Shown piece by piece: positions 1 to 8,720 of a stretch of 64,000 bases of DNA (its first letter is position 1; every line of letters begins with the position of its first letter). Below the pieces are notes generated by a model. That model was not told the origin of the DNA. It saw nothing but the letters and a program-made list of their open reading frames with translations, and ran no database searches. This DNA is from Duganella fentianensis (GTDB taxonomy: Bacteria > Pseudomonadota > Gammaproteobacteria > Burkholderiales > Burkholderiaceae_D). The stretch spans positions 744,001-808,000 of the forward strand of contig NZ_WWCL01000003.1 in NCBI RefSeq assembly GCF_009857835.1. The letters are read 5' to 3'. The translations under genes were made by a program, and so were the position numbers.

Positions 1-1067
1 CGTTCGTGCCACGTTCCAACCTGGCCGTGTACGAGCGTCAGCAGTTCCGCGCTCCGGTATTCGGTTCGGGCGCTATCGACGGCCGCACTGCCGGCACCAC
101 CGTGTTTGAGGACGACTCGGTACGCCTGTGGCACAGCGGCGACGAGGTGCTGGTCATCTCGCTGAAGACCAAGATGCACGTGATCGGTCAGGGCGTGATC
201 GAGGGCTTCAAGATGGCTCTGGCGGAAGCAGCCAAGAACTACAAAGGTCTGGTGATCTGGAGTGCCGACGCTGCCGAAGGCGGTGCCTTCTCGGCCGGTG
301 CTGACCTGCAATCGGCGCTGCCAGCGTTCATGCAGGGTGGTGCCAAGGCGGTTGATCCTATCATCCGCGAACTGCAAGACACCTTCATGGCCATGAAGTA
401 CTCCAACGTTCCAGTGGTGGCCGCAGTAGCCGGTCTGGCACTGGGCGGCGGCTGCGAAATGGCGCTGCACGCATCGAAACGCGTAGCATCGATCGAGTCC
501 TACATCGGTCTGGTGGAAGTGGGCGTAGGCCTGATTCCTGCCGGCGGCGGTCTGAAAGAAGCAGCAGCACGCGCTTACAAAGAAGCCAAGGGCACCGACA
601 TCCTGCAATTCCTGAAAACCGGCTTCACCAACGCGGCTACCGCCAACGTGTCGAAATCGGCTCTGGAAGCACAGGCTATGGGCTACCTGAAAGAAGACGA
701 CGTGATCGTGTTCAACCCTTACGAACTGCTGCACGTAGCGAAAGTAGAAGCTCGCGCCATGTTCGACAAGGGCTACCGTCCACCACTGAAGGCACCGATT
801 CAAGTGACCGGCCGTTACGGCTACGGCACCATCAAGGCCCAGCTGGTGAACATGCGCGACGGCGGCTTCATCTCCGCACACGACTTCAAACTGGGCGAAA
901 TGATTGCCGAGATCGTGTCCGGTGGCGATATCGATCAGGGTTCCTTCGTGAGCGAACAGTGGATACTGGATATGGAGCGTAAAGCTTTCCTGGAACTGCT
1001 GAACCATCCGAAGACCCAGGAACGCATCATGGGCATGATGCAGACCGGTAAACCGGTCCGCAACTAA
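1..1067 (+). CDS. 3-hydroxyacyl-CoA dehydrogenase/enoyl-CoA hydratase fusion, C-terminal part (5' end outside window)
   Basis: The frame (codons from base 3) is open from the window edge, so the gene starts upstream; about 354 residues are present. They contain a crotonase fold: the oxyanion-hole block GGAFSAGADL and the following VAGLALGGGCEMAL block are clear, followed by a helical tail. A crotonase module at the C-terminus is the order seen in FadN-like proteins (dehydrogenase first, hydratase last), the reverse of E. coli FadB. Role: hydration of enoyl-CoA and NAD-dependent oxidation of 3-hydroxyacyl-CoA in beta-oxidation. The downstream thioesterase, thiolase and second crotonase on the same strand support this. 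The dehydrogenase half is inferred, not seen. Confidence 0.85.
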   Translation, partial: FVPRSNLAVYERQQFRAPVFGSGAIDGRTAGTTVFEDDSVRLWHSGDEVLVISLKTKMHVIGQGVIEGFKMALAEAAKNYKGLVIWSADAAEGGAFSAGADLQSALPAFMQGGAKAVDPIIRELQDTFMAMKYSNVPVVAAVAGLALGGGCEMALHASKRVASIESYIGLVEVGVGLIPAGGGLKEAAARAYKEAKGTDILQFLKTGFTNAATANVSKSALEAQAMGYLKEDDVIVFNPYELLHVAKVEARAMFDKGYRPPLKAPIQVTGRYGYGTIKAQLVNMRDGGFISAHDFKLGEMIAEIVSGGDIDQGSFVSEQWILDMERKAFLELLNHPKTQERIMGMMQTGKPVRN

Positions 1068-1150
1068 GCAGTGCGTAACTAAGCAACGCTTCTAAGTGTA
1101 TGTCTGTCCTGAGCCTGATTTTTAAAGTATTACTGCGAGTGAGACCGAGC

Positions 1151-1600
1151 ATGGTGTATGACCGTATCAAGCAACAGATGATGGATACCCTGCCGCTGGT
1201 GCGCACGCTGGGCATCAGGATAGACGAAATCGGCAACGGCACCGCGCAGGTGTCGATGCCGGACGACCAGAAGCTGCACAACCACTTGGGCACGCCGCAC
1301 GCCGGCGCGCTGTTCACGCTGGCCGAAACGGCCTCCGGAGCAGCCATGGCGGGCGGTTTTGCGGAGCTGATTCCTACTCTGCGCCCTGTGGCCAAGGAAT
1401 CGCGCATCCAGTATCAGAAGGTCGCCAAAGGCGCCACCCGTGCGGTGGGCCGGGTGCCCGGCGATCTGGCCGCGCTGAAGGCCGAGTTGAAAGCGCAAGG
1501 CAAGGTAGCGTTTCCCGTGGAAGTCGATATTTTCGACGCCGCCGGCACGCTGGCCGCACAGGTTCAAGTGGAATGGTATTTATCCGAGAAGCGTAGCTAA
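1151..1600 (+). CDS. PaaI/DUF4442-type hotdog acyl-CoA thioesterase
   Basis: About 149 residues with a hotdog-fold pattern: the loop NHLGTPHAGALFTLAETASG is the typical PaaI/YiiD active-site region (Asn/His before the central helix, Glu in the helix). It probably hydrolyses acyl-CoA thioesters, releasing CoA during beta-oxidation. It sits between the dehydrogenase/hydratase and the thiolase on the same strand, so it is likely co-transcribed. An upstream ATG at 1100 would add 17 residues that do not look like the family; I prefer the ATG at 1151, although neither start has a strong ribosome-binding site. Confidence 0.75.
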   Translation: MVYDRIKQQMMDTLPLVRTLGIRIDEIGNGTAQVSMPDDQKLHNHLGTPHAGALFTLAETASGAAMAGGFAELIPTLRPVAKESRIQYQKVAKGATRAVGRVPGDLAALKAELKAQGKVAFPVEVDIFDAAGTLAAQVQVEWYLSEKRS

Positions 1601-1641
1601 CATCGCAACCGACTTCGATCAAAAATTTTTGAAAGAATAAA

Positions 1642-2838
1642 ATGAGCAAACAAATTCAAGACGCCTACATCGTCGCCGCGACCCGTACCCCGATCGGCAA
1701 AGCGCCACGCGGTATGTTCAACAAGACCCGCCCAGACGATCTGCTGGTGCGCGTAATGCAATCGGCACTGGCACAGGCTCCTGGCCTGGACCCGGCCCTG
1801 ATCACCGACGCCATCATCGGCTGCTCCTTCCCTGAAGCAGAGCAGGGCTTCAACATCGCCCGTCAATCGGTGCTGCTGGCTGGTCTGCCACGCACCATCG
1901 GCGGCGTGACCGTCAACCGTTACTGCGCTTCCGGTATCACCGCGCTGGCCATGGCCGCTGACCGTATCCGCGTTGGCGAAGCTGATGCGATGATCGCTGG
2001 CGGCGTGGAATCCATGTCCATGGTACCGATGATGGGTCACCACCCATCGATGAACCTGAACATGTTCACCGACGAAAACGTGGGCATGGCCTACGGCATG
2101 GGCCTGACCGCTGAAAAAGTGGCGACCCAGTGGAAAGTTTCGCGTGAAGCGCAGGATGCCTTCTCGGTCGAATCGCACCGCCGTGCTATCGCTGCCCAGC
2201 AGGCTGGCTTCTTCAAGGATGAAACCACGCCAGTGGAAATCATCACCCGTACGCCGGATCTGGCCAGCGGCGAAATCAAGATCAAGACCCGCACCGTGGA
2301 TACCGACGAAGGTGCCCGTGCTGATTCGACCATCGAATCGCTGGGCAAGCTGAAGCCAGTGTTCGCTGCCAAAGGTTCCGTCACTGCCGGTAACAGCTCG
2401 CAGATGTCGGACGGCGCAGGCGCGCTGCTGGTGGTTTCGGAGAAGTTCCTGCGCGAGCACAACCTGACCCCGCTGGCCAAGTTCTCCTCGTTCGCTGTCA
2501 AAGGCGTACCACCGGAAATCATGGGTATCGGTCCTAAGTTCGCGATTCCAGAAGCTTGCAAAGCGGCCGGCATCACCCAGGATCAGCTGGACTGGATCGA
2601 ACTGAACGAAGCGTTTGCTGCACAGGCGCTGGCCGTGATCGGCGATCTGGGTCTGGACCCGGCCAAGGTCAACCCGATGGGCGGCGCGATTGCGCTGGGC
2701 CACCCGCTGGGCGCTACCGGTGCGATCCGTGCTGCCACCGTGGTGCACGCTCTGCGTCGCAACAACCTGAAATACGGCATGGTCACCATGTGCGTAGGCG
2801 CCGGTATGGGTGCCGCTGGTATCATCGAGCGCGTATAA
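1642..2838 (+). CDS. acetyl-CoA C-acyltransferase (thiolase)
   Basis: Full-length 398-residue thiolase. The nucleophile Cys95 lies in RYCASG, the catalytic His354 in GHPLGATG, and the second Cys384 in CVGAGMGAAG near the C-terminus. It cleaves 3-ketoacyl-CoA with CoA to acetyl-CoA and a shortened acyl-CoA, the last step of beta-oxidation, in the cytoplasm. The size and the neighbouring dehydrogenase/hydratase make it the FadA/FadI-type partner of the preceding fusion protein. It begins 41 bases after the thioesterase with a GAAAG ribosome-binding site. Confidence 0.93.
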   Translation: MSKQIQDAYIVAATRTPIGKAPRGMFNKTRPDDLLVRVMQSALAQAPGLDPALITDAIIGCSFPEAEQGFNIARQSVLLAGLPRTIGGVTVNRYCASGITALAMAADRIRVGEADAMIAGGVESMSMVPMMGHHPSMNLNMFTDENVGMAYGMGLTAEKVATQWKVSREAQDAFSVESHRRAIAAQQAGFFKDETTPVEIITRTPDLASGEIKIKTRTVDTDEGARADSTIESLGKLKPVFAAKGSVTAGNSSQMSDGAGALLVVSEKFLREHNLTPLAKFSSFAVKGVPPEIMGIGPKFAIPEACKAAGITQDQLDWIELNEAFAAQALAVIGDLGLDPAKVNPMGGAIALGHPLGATGAIRAATVVHALRRNNLKYGMVTMCVGAGMGAAGIIERV

Positions 2839-2892
2839 ACTAACGCGTACGGCGGCTGCATAGACCGCATAGGCGCTTGAGCGCAACCGTCC

Positions 2893-2923
2893 AAAGGGCG
2901 CTGGGAATTTTCCGGCGCCCTTT
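2893..2923 (+). terminator. intercistronic hairpin after thiolase
   Basis: A perfect 9-bp inverted repeat (AAAGGGCGC at 2893-2901, GCGCCCTTT at 2915-2923) lies between the thiolase and the next crotonase gene. Only a short broken T-run follows, so it may be a weak terminator or an RNA-stabilising hairpin that sets relative expression. Confidence 0.45.
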
Positions 2924-2941
2924 CACTATTTTGGAGACAGC

Positions 2942-3721
2942 ATGGATATTTTGAGCAGCATTAGCAACGGCGTTTTGACGCTGGAATTCAACCGCCCCGA
3001 GCGCAAGAATGCGATCACTTCGGCGATGTACCAGAGCATGGCCGACGCCATCAACGCTGCCGAGCAGGACACCAGCGTGCGTGCGCTGCTGATCTGCGGC
3101 CAGCCGGAAATTTTCACGGCCGGTAACGATCTGGAAGACTTCATGAAGTCGGCCCGTCCCGACGATGGCGCCGGTATTGAAGCGCGCTCGGTCTACCAGT
3201 TCATGATGGCACTGGCCAACTGCAGCAAGCCGGTAGTGGCTGCGGTCGCGGGGGCTGCCGTCGGCATCGGCACCACGCTGCTGCTGCATTGCGATCTGGT
3301 CTACGCAGCCGACAACGCCAAGTTCTCCGTACCGTTCGTGCAACTGGGTCTGTGCCCTGAGTACGGTTCCAGCCTGCTGCTGACGCAACTGGCCGGTTAT
3401 CCGCGCGCAGCAGAAAAGCTGATGCTGGGCGAAGCTTTCCTTGCACAGGAAGCGCTGGAGATGGGCCTGATTTCAAAAATTCTGCCGGCCGCCGAACTGC
3501 GCGCCTTTGCCGAAGCGCAGGCCGCCAAGCTGGTAGCACTGCCGGCCAGTTCGCTGCGCGTCACCAAGCAGCTGATGAAAGCCGCCCGTAAAGGCCCGGT
3601 AGCCGATGCGATTGCAGCAGAAAACGTCCACTTCGGCGCCATGCTGGTGGCACCGGAAGCGCGCGAAGCCTTCATGGCCTTCTTCCAGAAACGCAAGCCG
3701 GACTTCAGCCAGTTCGCCTGA
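2942..3721 (+). CDS. enoyl-CoA hydratase/isomerase family protein
   Basis: 259 residues, normal crotonase length. The blocks FTAGNDLEDF (oxyanion hole) and VAGAAVGIGTTLLLHCDLVYA-like helix are present in the expected order, then VQLGLCPEYGSS. The PEYGSS type of second motif is common in Delta3-Delta2 enoyl-CoA isomerases and PaaG-like enzymes, so isomerase activity on unsaturated acyl-CoA is as likely as hydratase activity. GGAG precedes the ATG. It is the last gene of the beta-oxidation group; the next gene is convergent, 18 bases away. Confidence 0.85.
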   Translation: MDILSSISNGVLTLEFNRPERKNAITSAMYQSMADAINAAEQDTSVRALLICGQPEIFTAGNDLEDFMKSARPDDGAGIEARSVYQFMMALANCSKPVVAAVAGAAVGIGTTLLLHCDLVYAADNAKFSVPFVQLGLCPEYGSSLLLTQLAGYPRAAEKLMLGEAFLAQEALEMGLISKILPAAELRAFAEAQAAKLVALPASSLRVTKQLMKAARKGPVADAIAAENVHFGAMLVAPEAREAFMAFFQKRKPDFSQFA

Positions 3722-3739
3722 TGCGGGCAGGGCGGCTAC

Positions 3740-4510
3740 TCAGAATTCGCCGTAACGGTTGCGGATTTCGGCCAGCACGCCCTGTTTTTCTAGCCGCGCA
3801 ATGGCGGCATTGATCTGTTCCAGCTCTTCTGGCGTAGTGGTGTTCTTGTTGAGCATCAGGTGCACGGGGGCGCGCATCACCGTCACGGGCAGGGCGCTGA
3901 TAGCTAGCCCCAGTTCGCGCGCTTCATAGCGTAGCGCCGCACTGTCGCCGAGGATGACGTCGGCGCGTCCCGCCTCCAGCATGCGTACGCCTTGCTGGAA
4001 ATTCAGAAAAGTACTCAGATGGCCGGCGGACAGCAATTGCGGCTGTAGTCTGGCATAGGCCGTGCCATACCAGCCCACCTTGGGTGCCAGCAGCGATACC
4101 TGCATGGCCAGCAGCCCCTCGAGCGTGCGCAGCTGCTGAAAACGGGGTAGTTGTTCGCTACGGACAAACAGATTCACGGATTCGCTTCGGTAGGGAATGC
4201 TGAAGCGGGCGATTTTGCGCCGTTCCGCCGTGTCGGAGGCGGCCAGCAGCACATCCAGACTGCCCTGCTCGAACTGGCGCTGGCGCCGTGCCGTGGGCAG
4301 CTCCGGCATCAGCTGCAAGGTGCAGCCCGCTTCGCGCAAGATGGCCTGGGTCAGCTCCAGATCCAGCCCCGTGGGTGCACTATTGGGCTTGCTATAGACA
4401 TAGGGAGGCCATTGCTCGAGAGCTATTTTTAGCTGGCAGGGTGCAGCTTGCGCCGGCAGGGCGGTCGCATACAGCAGGGCCACAGTGGTGCCGACGGTAC
4501 GGGCTTGCAT
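3740..4510 (-). CDS. periplasmic amino-acid-type solute-binding protein (SBP_bac_3)
   Basis: 256 residues with an N-terminal signal peptide ending near ALPAQA. The mature part has the family features: LKIALEQWPPYVY at the start, GLDLELTQAILREAGC as lobe-I helix, then DVLLAASDTAERR and a C-terminal ARLEKQGVLAEIRNRYG segment. It should bind a small polar solute in the periplasm. No permease or ATPase gene is adjacent, so it either serves a distant ABC transporter or acts as a sensory or orphan binding protein; orphan members are common in betaproteobacteria. Confidence 0.8.
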   Translation of the reverse strand: MQARTVGTTVALLYATALPAQAAPCQLKIALEQWPPYVYSKPNSAPTGLDLELTQAILREAGCTLQLMPELPTARRQRQFEQGSLDVLLAASDTAERRKIARFSIPYRSESVNLFVRSEQLPRFQQLRTLEGLLAMQVSLLAPKVGWYGTAYARLQPQLLSAGHLSTFLNFQQGVRMLEAGRADVILGDSAALRYEARELGLAISALPVTVMRAPVHLMLNKNTTTPEELEQINAAIARLEKQGVLAEIRNRYGEF

Positions 4511-4656
4511 GAGGAACCAATCTTTGAACTTTGATTACAATTTGCCAGAAGTGAGGAGAATGTCAAGCCTTCATCGTTTCCTGAAAGCAAGCTAGTCAGC
4601 ACTGGCGGCGCAGCTTACCATAGCGCTGGCAGGAAATTTGTGATGACCATATTCAA

Positions 4657-5244
4657 TTGCGGGGACATGCTTTGGTATCTACTCTGGAACTGGCGGCAAA
4701 TGTCGTGATGACGGTGTCTATCGTGCTGGCGGGCCGGAACAATGTGCACTCGTGGTGGCTGGGCGTGATGGGCTGCAGCATGTTTGCCCTGTTGTTTTAT
4801 GGCGTCAACCTGTATGCCGATGTGGCGTTGCAGCTGTTCTTTATCATCACCTGCCTGCTGGGCTGGTGGCGCTGGCGCCGCGGCGATAGCGGCCAGCAAT
4901 TGCCGATCCGGCGCGTGCGCGTGCCTGTGTTGCTGTGGATGAGTGCGATTGCGCTGGCGGCAACGGCCGGCTATGGCCTGCTGCTGCAGGCTTATACCAA
5001 TGCCTATGCGCCTTTCATCGACTCCGCCGTGCTGGCCTTTAGCATCGTGGCGCAATTGCTGCTGATGGGGCGGCGCATCGAAACCTGGCCGTTCTGGCTG
5101 CTGGTGAACAGTATTTCCGTGCCCCTGTACTTGAGCCGCGGCCTGCAGCTGACGGCTTTGCTGTATGCGGCGTACTGGCTCAATGCGCTGGCTTCGTGGT
5201 GGTTCTGGCGTCGCCAGATGCAGGCGCAACTACAACTTGCATAG
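4657..5244 (+). CDS. pnuC: PnuC-type nicotinamide riboside/vitamin transporter
   Basis: 195 residues with about seven hydrophobic segments. The hallmark PnuC features are present: RNNVHSWWLGVMGCSMFALLF near the first helices, a LYADVALQLFF stretch followed by LLGWWRW, and a second WPFWLLVNSISVPLY half. PnuC proteins move nicotinamide riboside, and relatives move other vitamins, by facilitated diffusion across the inner membrane. The frame offers only TTG starts (4657 or 4672) here. A better Shine-Dalgarno (AGGAA at 4631) serves a GTG/ATG at 4640/4643 in another frame that ends within the gene, so the true N-terminus is uncertain. Confidence 0.85.
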   Translation: MRGHALVSTLELAANVVMTVSIVLAGRNNVHSWWLGVMGCSMFALLFYGVNLYADVALQLFFIITCLLGWWRWRRGDSGQQLPIRRVRVPVLLWMSAIALAATAGYGLLLQAYTNAYAPFIDSAVLAFSIVAQLLLMGRRIETWPFWLLVNSISVPLYLSRGLQLTALLYAAYWLNALASWWFWRRQMQAQLQLA

Positions 5245-5314
5245 ATTCATCGACTTTGAATTTTTCTCGTTTTATGATGGTGTTACTACGTAGAAAAAAA
5301 CTAAAGGAGATGTC

Positions 5315-6862
5315 ATGCAGTGGTTTTCCGACTTGAAAATAGGCCGCAAGCTGATCGTGGCTTTTGTCGCCGTGATCGCACTGGCCACCTTGCTGGGCCT
5401 GTTTGCCATCCGCCAGCTCAATGTGGTGAATCAGGCCTCGACCGATATCGCCGATAACTGGCTGCCCTCGATCCGCACGCTGGGCCAGATCGAAGTGTCG
5501 CTGGCGCGCTACCGGATATCCGAAACCACCCACATCGTCATGCATGATCCGGCCGAGTTCGCCAATGTGGAGAAATCCATGGCCACCCGGCTGGAGACTC
5601 TGCGCAAGCAGCAGAGCGCCTATGAGGCGCTGATTTCGGAAGCCGAAGAAAGGCGCGTGTATGGCGAATTCCGCAAGACGCTGGACGACTACATGGCCGC
5701 CAGTCGCAAGCTGGTGGCCTTGTCGCGCGAGGACAAGAATGAGGAAGCGGCTGCGCTGCTGCGCGGCGATTCGAACAAGCTGTTCCGCACAGCATTCGAG
5801 CAGCTCGATGCGCTGGTGAAAATCAATGATGAAGGCAGCTCGGCATCCGACAAGGCGGCCGATGCGACCTATAGCAGCTCGCGCAACACCATTATTGCCG
5901 TGCTGGTGGTACTGGTGGTGATCAGCATGGGTCTGGCCGTGTATGTGGCGCGCATTGTTGCCACACCGCTGGAAGAAGCGGTGGGCATTGCCGGCCGCGT
6001 GGCCGAGGGCGACCTCAGCAACGTGATTGTGGCCAGCACGCGCGATGAAACAGGGCAGCTGATGGACTCGCTGCGCGCCATGAACGACAGCCTGCTGAAA
6101 GTGGTGGGCGAAGTGCGCCATGGCACGGATGCGATCGCTACGGCCTCGGCCGAAATCGCCAGCGGCAATCTGGACCTGTCGCGCCGCACGGAAGGACAGG
6201 CCAGCTCGCTGGAAGAAACTGCCTCGGCCATGGAAGAACTGACCTCGACCGTGCAGCAGAATGCCGACAATGCCCGTCAGGCCAACCAGCTGGCCCAGTC
6301 CGCTTCCGGCATCGCCACCGATGGCGGCAAAGTGGTCGATGAAGTGATCGCCACCATGGATTCCATCAGTGCTTCCTCGCGCAAAATCGTCGACATCATC
6401 AGCGTGATCGACGGCATTGCCTTCCAGACCAATATTCTGGCCCTGAACGCGGCAGTAGAAGCGGCCCGTGCCGGCGAGCAAGGCCGTGGCTTCGCCGTGG
6501 TCGCTACCGAGGTGCGCAATCTGGCCCAGCGCAGCGCGGCGGCGGCCAAAGAGATCAAGGAACTGATCGACGATTCCGTGGTGCAGGTGGAAAGCGGTAC
6601 GGCGCTGGTGCAGAAGGCCGGCGCCACCATGGCGGAAGTGGTGTCCAGCGTGCGCCGCGTAAGCGATGTAGTGGCCGAGATTTCCGCTGCCAGCAGCGAG
6701 CAGAGCACGGGCATTGCCGAAGTCAACCGGGCCATCACCCAGATGGATGAAGTGACCCAGCAGAATGCGGCGCTGGTCGAACAGGCTGCAGCAGCGGCCG
6801 GTTCCATGCAGGAGCAGGCCGCCAATCTGGCCGAAGTGGTCAGCAAGTTCCGTCTGCGCTAA
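5315..6862 (+). CDS. methyl-accepting chemotaxis protein
   Basis: 515 residues with a strong AAAGGAGA site before the ATG. Order: transmembrane helix 1 (about residues 12-30), a four-helix-bundle periplasmic sensor domain, transmembrane helix 2 (about 190-210, [19 protein letters not shown]), HAMP, then the cytoplasmic signalling hairpin with the hallmark tip [20 protein letters not shown] and methylation helices ([14 protein letters not shown]). It senses a periplasmic ligand and controls CheA. There is no C-terminal NWETF-like pentapeptide. No che genes are adjacent, so it signals to a chemotaxis cluster elsewhere. Confidence 0.95.
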   Translation: MQWFSDLKIGRKLIVAFVAVIALATLLGLFAIRQLNVVNQASTDIADNWLPSIRTLGQIEVSLARYRISETTHIVMHDPAEFANVEKSMATRLETLRKQQSAYEALISEAEERRVYGEFRKTLDDYMAASRKLVALSREDKNEEAAALLRGDSNKLFRTAFEQLDALVKINDEGSSASDKAADATYSSSRNTIIAVLVVLVVISMGLAVYVARIVATPLEEAVGIAGRVAEGDLSNVIVASTRDETGQLMDSLRAMNDSLLKVVGEVRHGTDAIATASAEIASGNLDLSRRTEGQASSLEETASAMEELTSTVQQNADNARQANQLAQSASGIATDGGKVVDEVIATMDSISASSRKIVDIISVIDGIAFQTNILALNAAVEAARAGEQGRGFAVVATEVRNLAQRSAAAAKEIKELIDDSVVQVESGTALVQKAGATMAEVVSSVRRVSDVVAEISAASSEQSTGIAEVNRAITQMDEVTQQNAALVEQAAAAAGSMQEQAANLAEVVSKFRLR

Positions 6863-6890
6863 GGGGAGGGAGCGGGCCGCCGGCCCGGGC

Positions 6891-7727
6891 CTATTTGTGG
6901 CTGCCGGTTTCGGCCGGCAGCGCTACTGCCGCAGCGGGCGCACTGCCTGGTTGCTGGCGGTAGGCGCTAGGGGTGAGGCCGGTGCTTTCGCGGAAGGCGG
7001 TGGCAAAGTTGCCGGCATTGTTAAAGCCCACCATCAGGGCGATATCCTGCACTTCGATATCGGTTTCGCGCAGCAGATTCATGCCGCATTCGATGCGGGC
7101 CGCGCGGATGTAGGCGAACACCGTCATGCCGGTATGGGCGCGGAAGAGCTGCGACAGCTTTTCGCGGTAGGTGCCCACTTTGCTGGCGATTTCCGTCAGG
7201 CTGGGCGGCGCCGCCAGATTATTCGAGATCAGCCGCTTGGTGGCGTTGACGATCACCACTTCCGGATCCGTCACGGCCACGATGGTATCGGCTAGGGTGC
7301 TGTCGGCACGGGGCACCAGCTGCTGGCGGGCGCGCATGGCCAGATTCAGGTGTACCTGTATGCGTGCTGCCAGTTCGCCCGGCGAGAACGGCTTGCCGAC
7401 GAAATCCACCCCGCCCAGCGACAGGCCGAGAATGCGCTCTTCCGAGTTGTCATTGCCGCTCAGGAAAATGATGGGGATGTCCTGCGTGGCCGGATTGGCT
7501 TTCAGCAGCCGGCAGGCGGCATAGCCATCCATGCCCGGCATGCGCACATCGAGCAGGATCAGGTCCGGCTGCTGGGCCAGTGCCAGCTGATAACCCTGCA
7601 TGCCATTGAAGGCCACAGAAACAGAATACGGCAGTTCGCTCAGCAGGTCGACCAGCATGCGCTGTTCGAACGCTGAGTCGTCCACGACCAGTATCTTGCT
7701 CGATGGGGTAGGGCGGGCGGTTGGCAT
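6891..7727 (-). CDS. response regulator with REC and AraC-type DNA-binding domain
   Basis: With the ATG at 7727 the protein has 278 residues: a receiver domain (acidic pair D16-D17, phospho-acceptor D60 in LILLDVRMPGMDG, Lys in FVGKPFSPGEL) followed after a linker by an AraC-type helix-turn-helix (LSQLFRAHTGMTVFAYIRAARI, then DIALMVGFNNAGNFATAFRE). REC-AraC proteins are two-component output regulators. No histidine kinase is adjacent. A TTG at 7754 would add nine residues. Convergent with the chemotaxis receptor, 28 bases apart. Confidence 0.88.
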   Translation of the reverse strand: MPTARPTPSSKILVVDDSAFEQRMLVDLLSELPYSVSVAFNGMQGYQLALAQQPDLILLDVRMPGMDGYAACRLLKANPATQDIPIIFLSGNDNSEERILGLSLGGVDFVGKPFSPGELAARIQVHLNLAMRARQQLVPRADSTLADTIVAVTDPEVVIVNATKRLISNNLAAPPSLTEIASKVGTYREKLSQLFRAHTGMTVFAYIRAARIECGMNLLRETDIEVQDIALMVGFNNAGNFATAFRESTGLTPSAYRQQPGSAPAAAVALPAETGSHK

Positions 7728-8040
7728 GGCCTTTGCTGGGTAATGGTTATGCAAGCTTTGTCACTACAAGTTGCATAGTAGCGCTTACGGGAGAAAATGT
7801 TGAATAGTTTCTGTTTTCATTTGCACGATATGCACCGTATGCTACCACTAGCTTGCAAGGTTGTTGTAAATACCCCCTCATCCACACTATTTTTCATACT
7901 TTTCTCCGCTAGCAAAACTGCTCTCGCTTACGGCAAAAGCAGGCATTTTCCGGATCGTTAATAATGAATTCGCCTGGCAACAATGACCAGCCAGCCATAT
8001 TGCATCAGCGATAACGAACTAGCAGACCAAGGAGTAAAGC
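7728..8040. other. intergenic region between divergent regulators
   Basis: About 310 AT-richer bases separate the REC-AraC gene (minus) from the HxlR gene (plus). A short inverted repeat ATGCAA (7749-7754) / TTGCAT (7771-7776) lies just upstream of the REC-AraC start and could be an autoregulatory site. AAGGAG is present before the HxlR ATG at 8041. I see no convincing promoter pair and no RNA gene. Confidence 0.4.
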
Positions 8041-8532
8041 ATGAAACACACTGATTTTGGCAGCATGGCCTGTCCGATAGCCCGCAGTCTGGGCAAAGTG
8101 GGGGAATGGTGGAGCATCCTGATCCTGCGCGATGCGTTTTATGGCCTGACCCGTTTCGACGAATTTGAAAAAAGTCTCAAGATTGCCCCGAATATGCTGA
8201 CGCGCCGCCTGTCCGGGCTGGTGGAAGGGGGGTTGATGGAGCGCCGCCAGTACAGCACCCGGCCACCACGCTTCGAATACATCCTGACCGAGAAGGGGCG
8301 CGCATTCAAACCTGTACTGCTGGCCTTCATCGCCTGGGGTAATGACCATCTGGCACCGGAGGGCGCCAGCCTGCTGGTGGTGAGCCGCGAAACCGGCAAG
8401 CCGGCCGATCAGGTGCTGGTCGATGCCAACAGCGGTCTGGCCATCAATGATGAAGACTATATGTTTGCACCGGGACCGGCCGCCACCGAAGGCATGCGCA
8501 ACCGCCTGATGGAAATTAGCAAAATGGCCTGA
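8041..8532 (+). CDS. HxlR-family winged-helix transcriptional regulator
   Basis: 163 residues. The HxlR signature is at the start: a cysteine in SMACPIARSL, then GKVGEWWSILILRDAFYG, FDEFEKSLKIAPNMLTRRL (recognition helix) and the wing YILTEKGRAFKPVL. HxlR proteins are dimeric regulators, often responding to electrophiles or oxidants through the N-terminal cysteine. The residues after about 110 extend beyond the minimal domain. The likely target gene is not visible: the gene stands alone, followed by a strong terminator. Confidence 0.9.
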   Translation: MKHTDFGSMACPIARSLGKVGEWWSILILRDAFYGLTRFDEFEKSLKIAPNMLTRRLSGLVEGGLMERRQYSTRPPRFEYILTEKGRAFKPVLLAFIAWGNDHLAPEGASLLVVSRETGKPADQVLVDANSGLAINDEDYMFAPGPAATEGMRNRLMEISKMA

Positions 8533-8562
8533 GCCACACACAGACACTTGTAGGGAAGTGAT

Positions 8563-8598
8563 GCGGCGCGACCCGGAAGGGAAGCGCCGCTTTTTTTT
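8563..8598 (+). terminator. rho-independent terminator of the HxlR gene
   Basis: GCGGCGC (8563-8569) and GCGCCGC (8584-8590) form a 7-bp GC stem followed directly by eight T residues. Confidence 0.9.
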
Positions 8599-8720
8599 GC
8601 TCATCAGAAATGTTTCAGCGTCGTTAGTTGCAGGGAATTTGTGGAATAATGTGTAGCGCGCAAACCCGCGCAGCGGCGATGGCTCCCGACCGGGGAGTCC
8701 ACAGTAAAGGAAAGCATAGA

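Noticed and set aside
4627..4645. sigma-54 promoter before pnuC
   Set aside because: TGGCAG-N5-TTGTG lacks the essential GC at -12.
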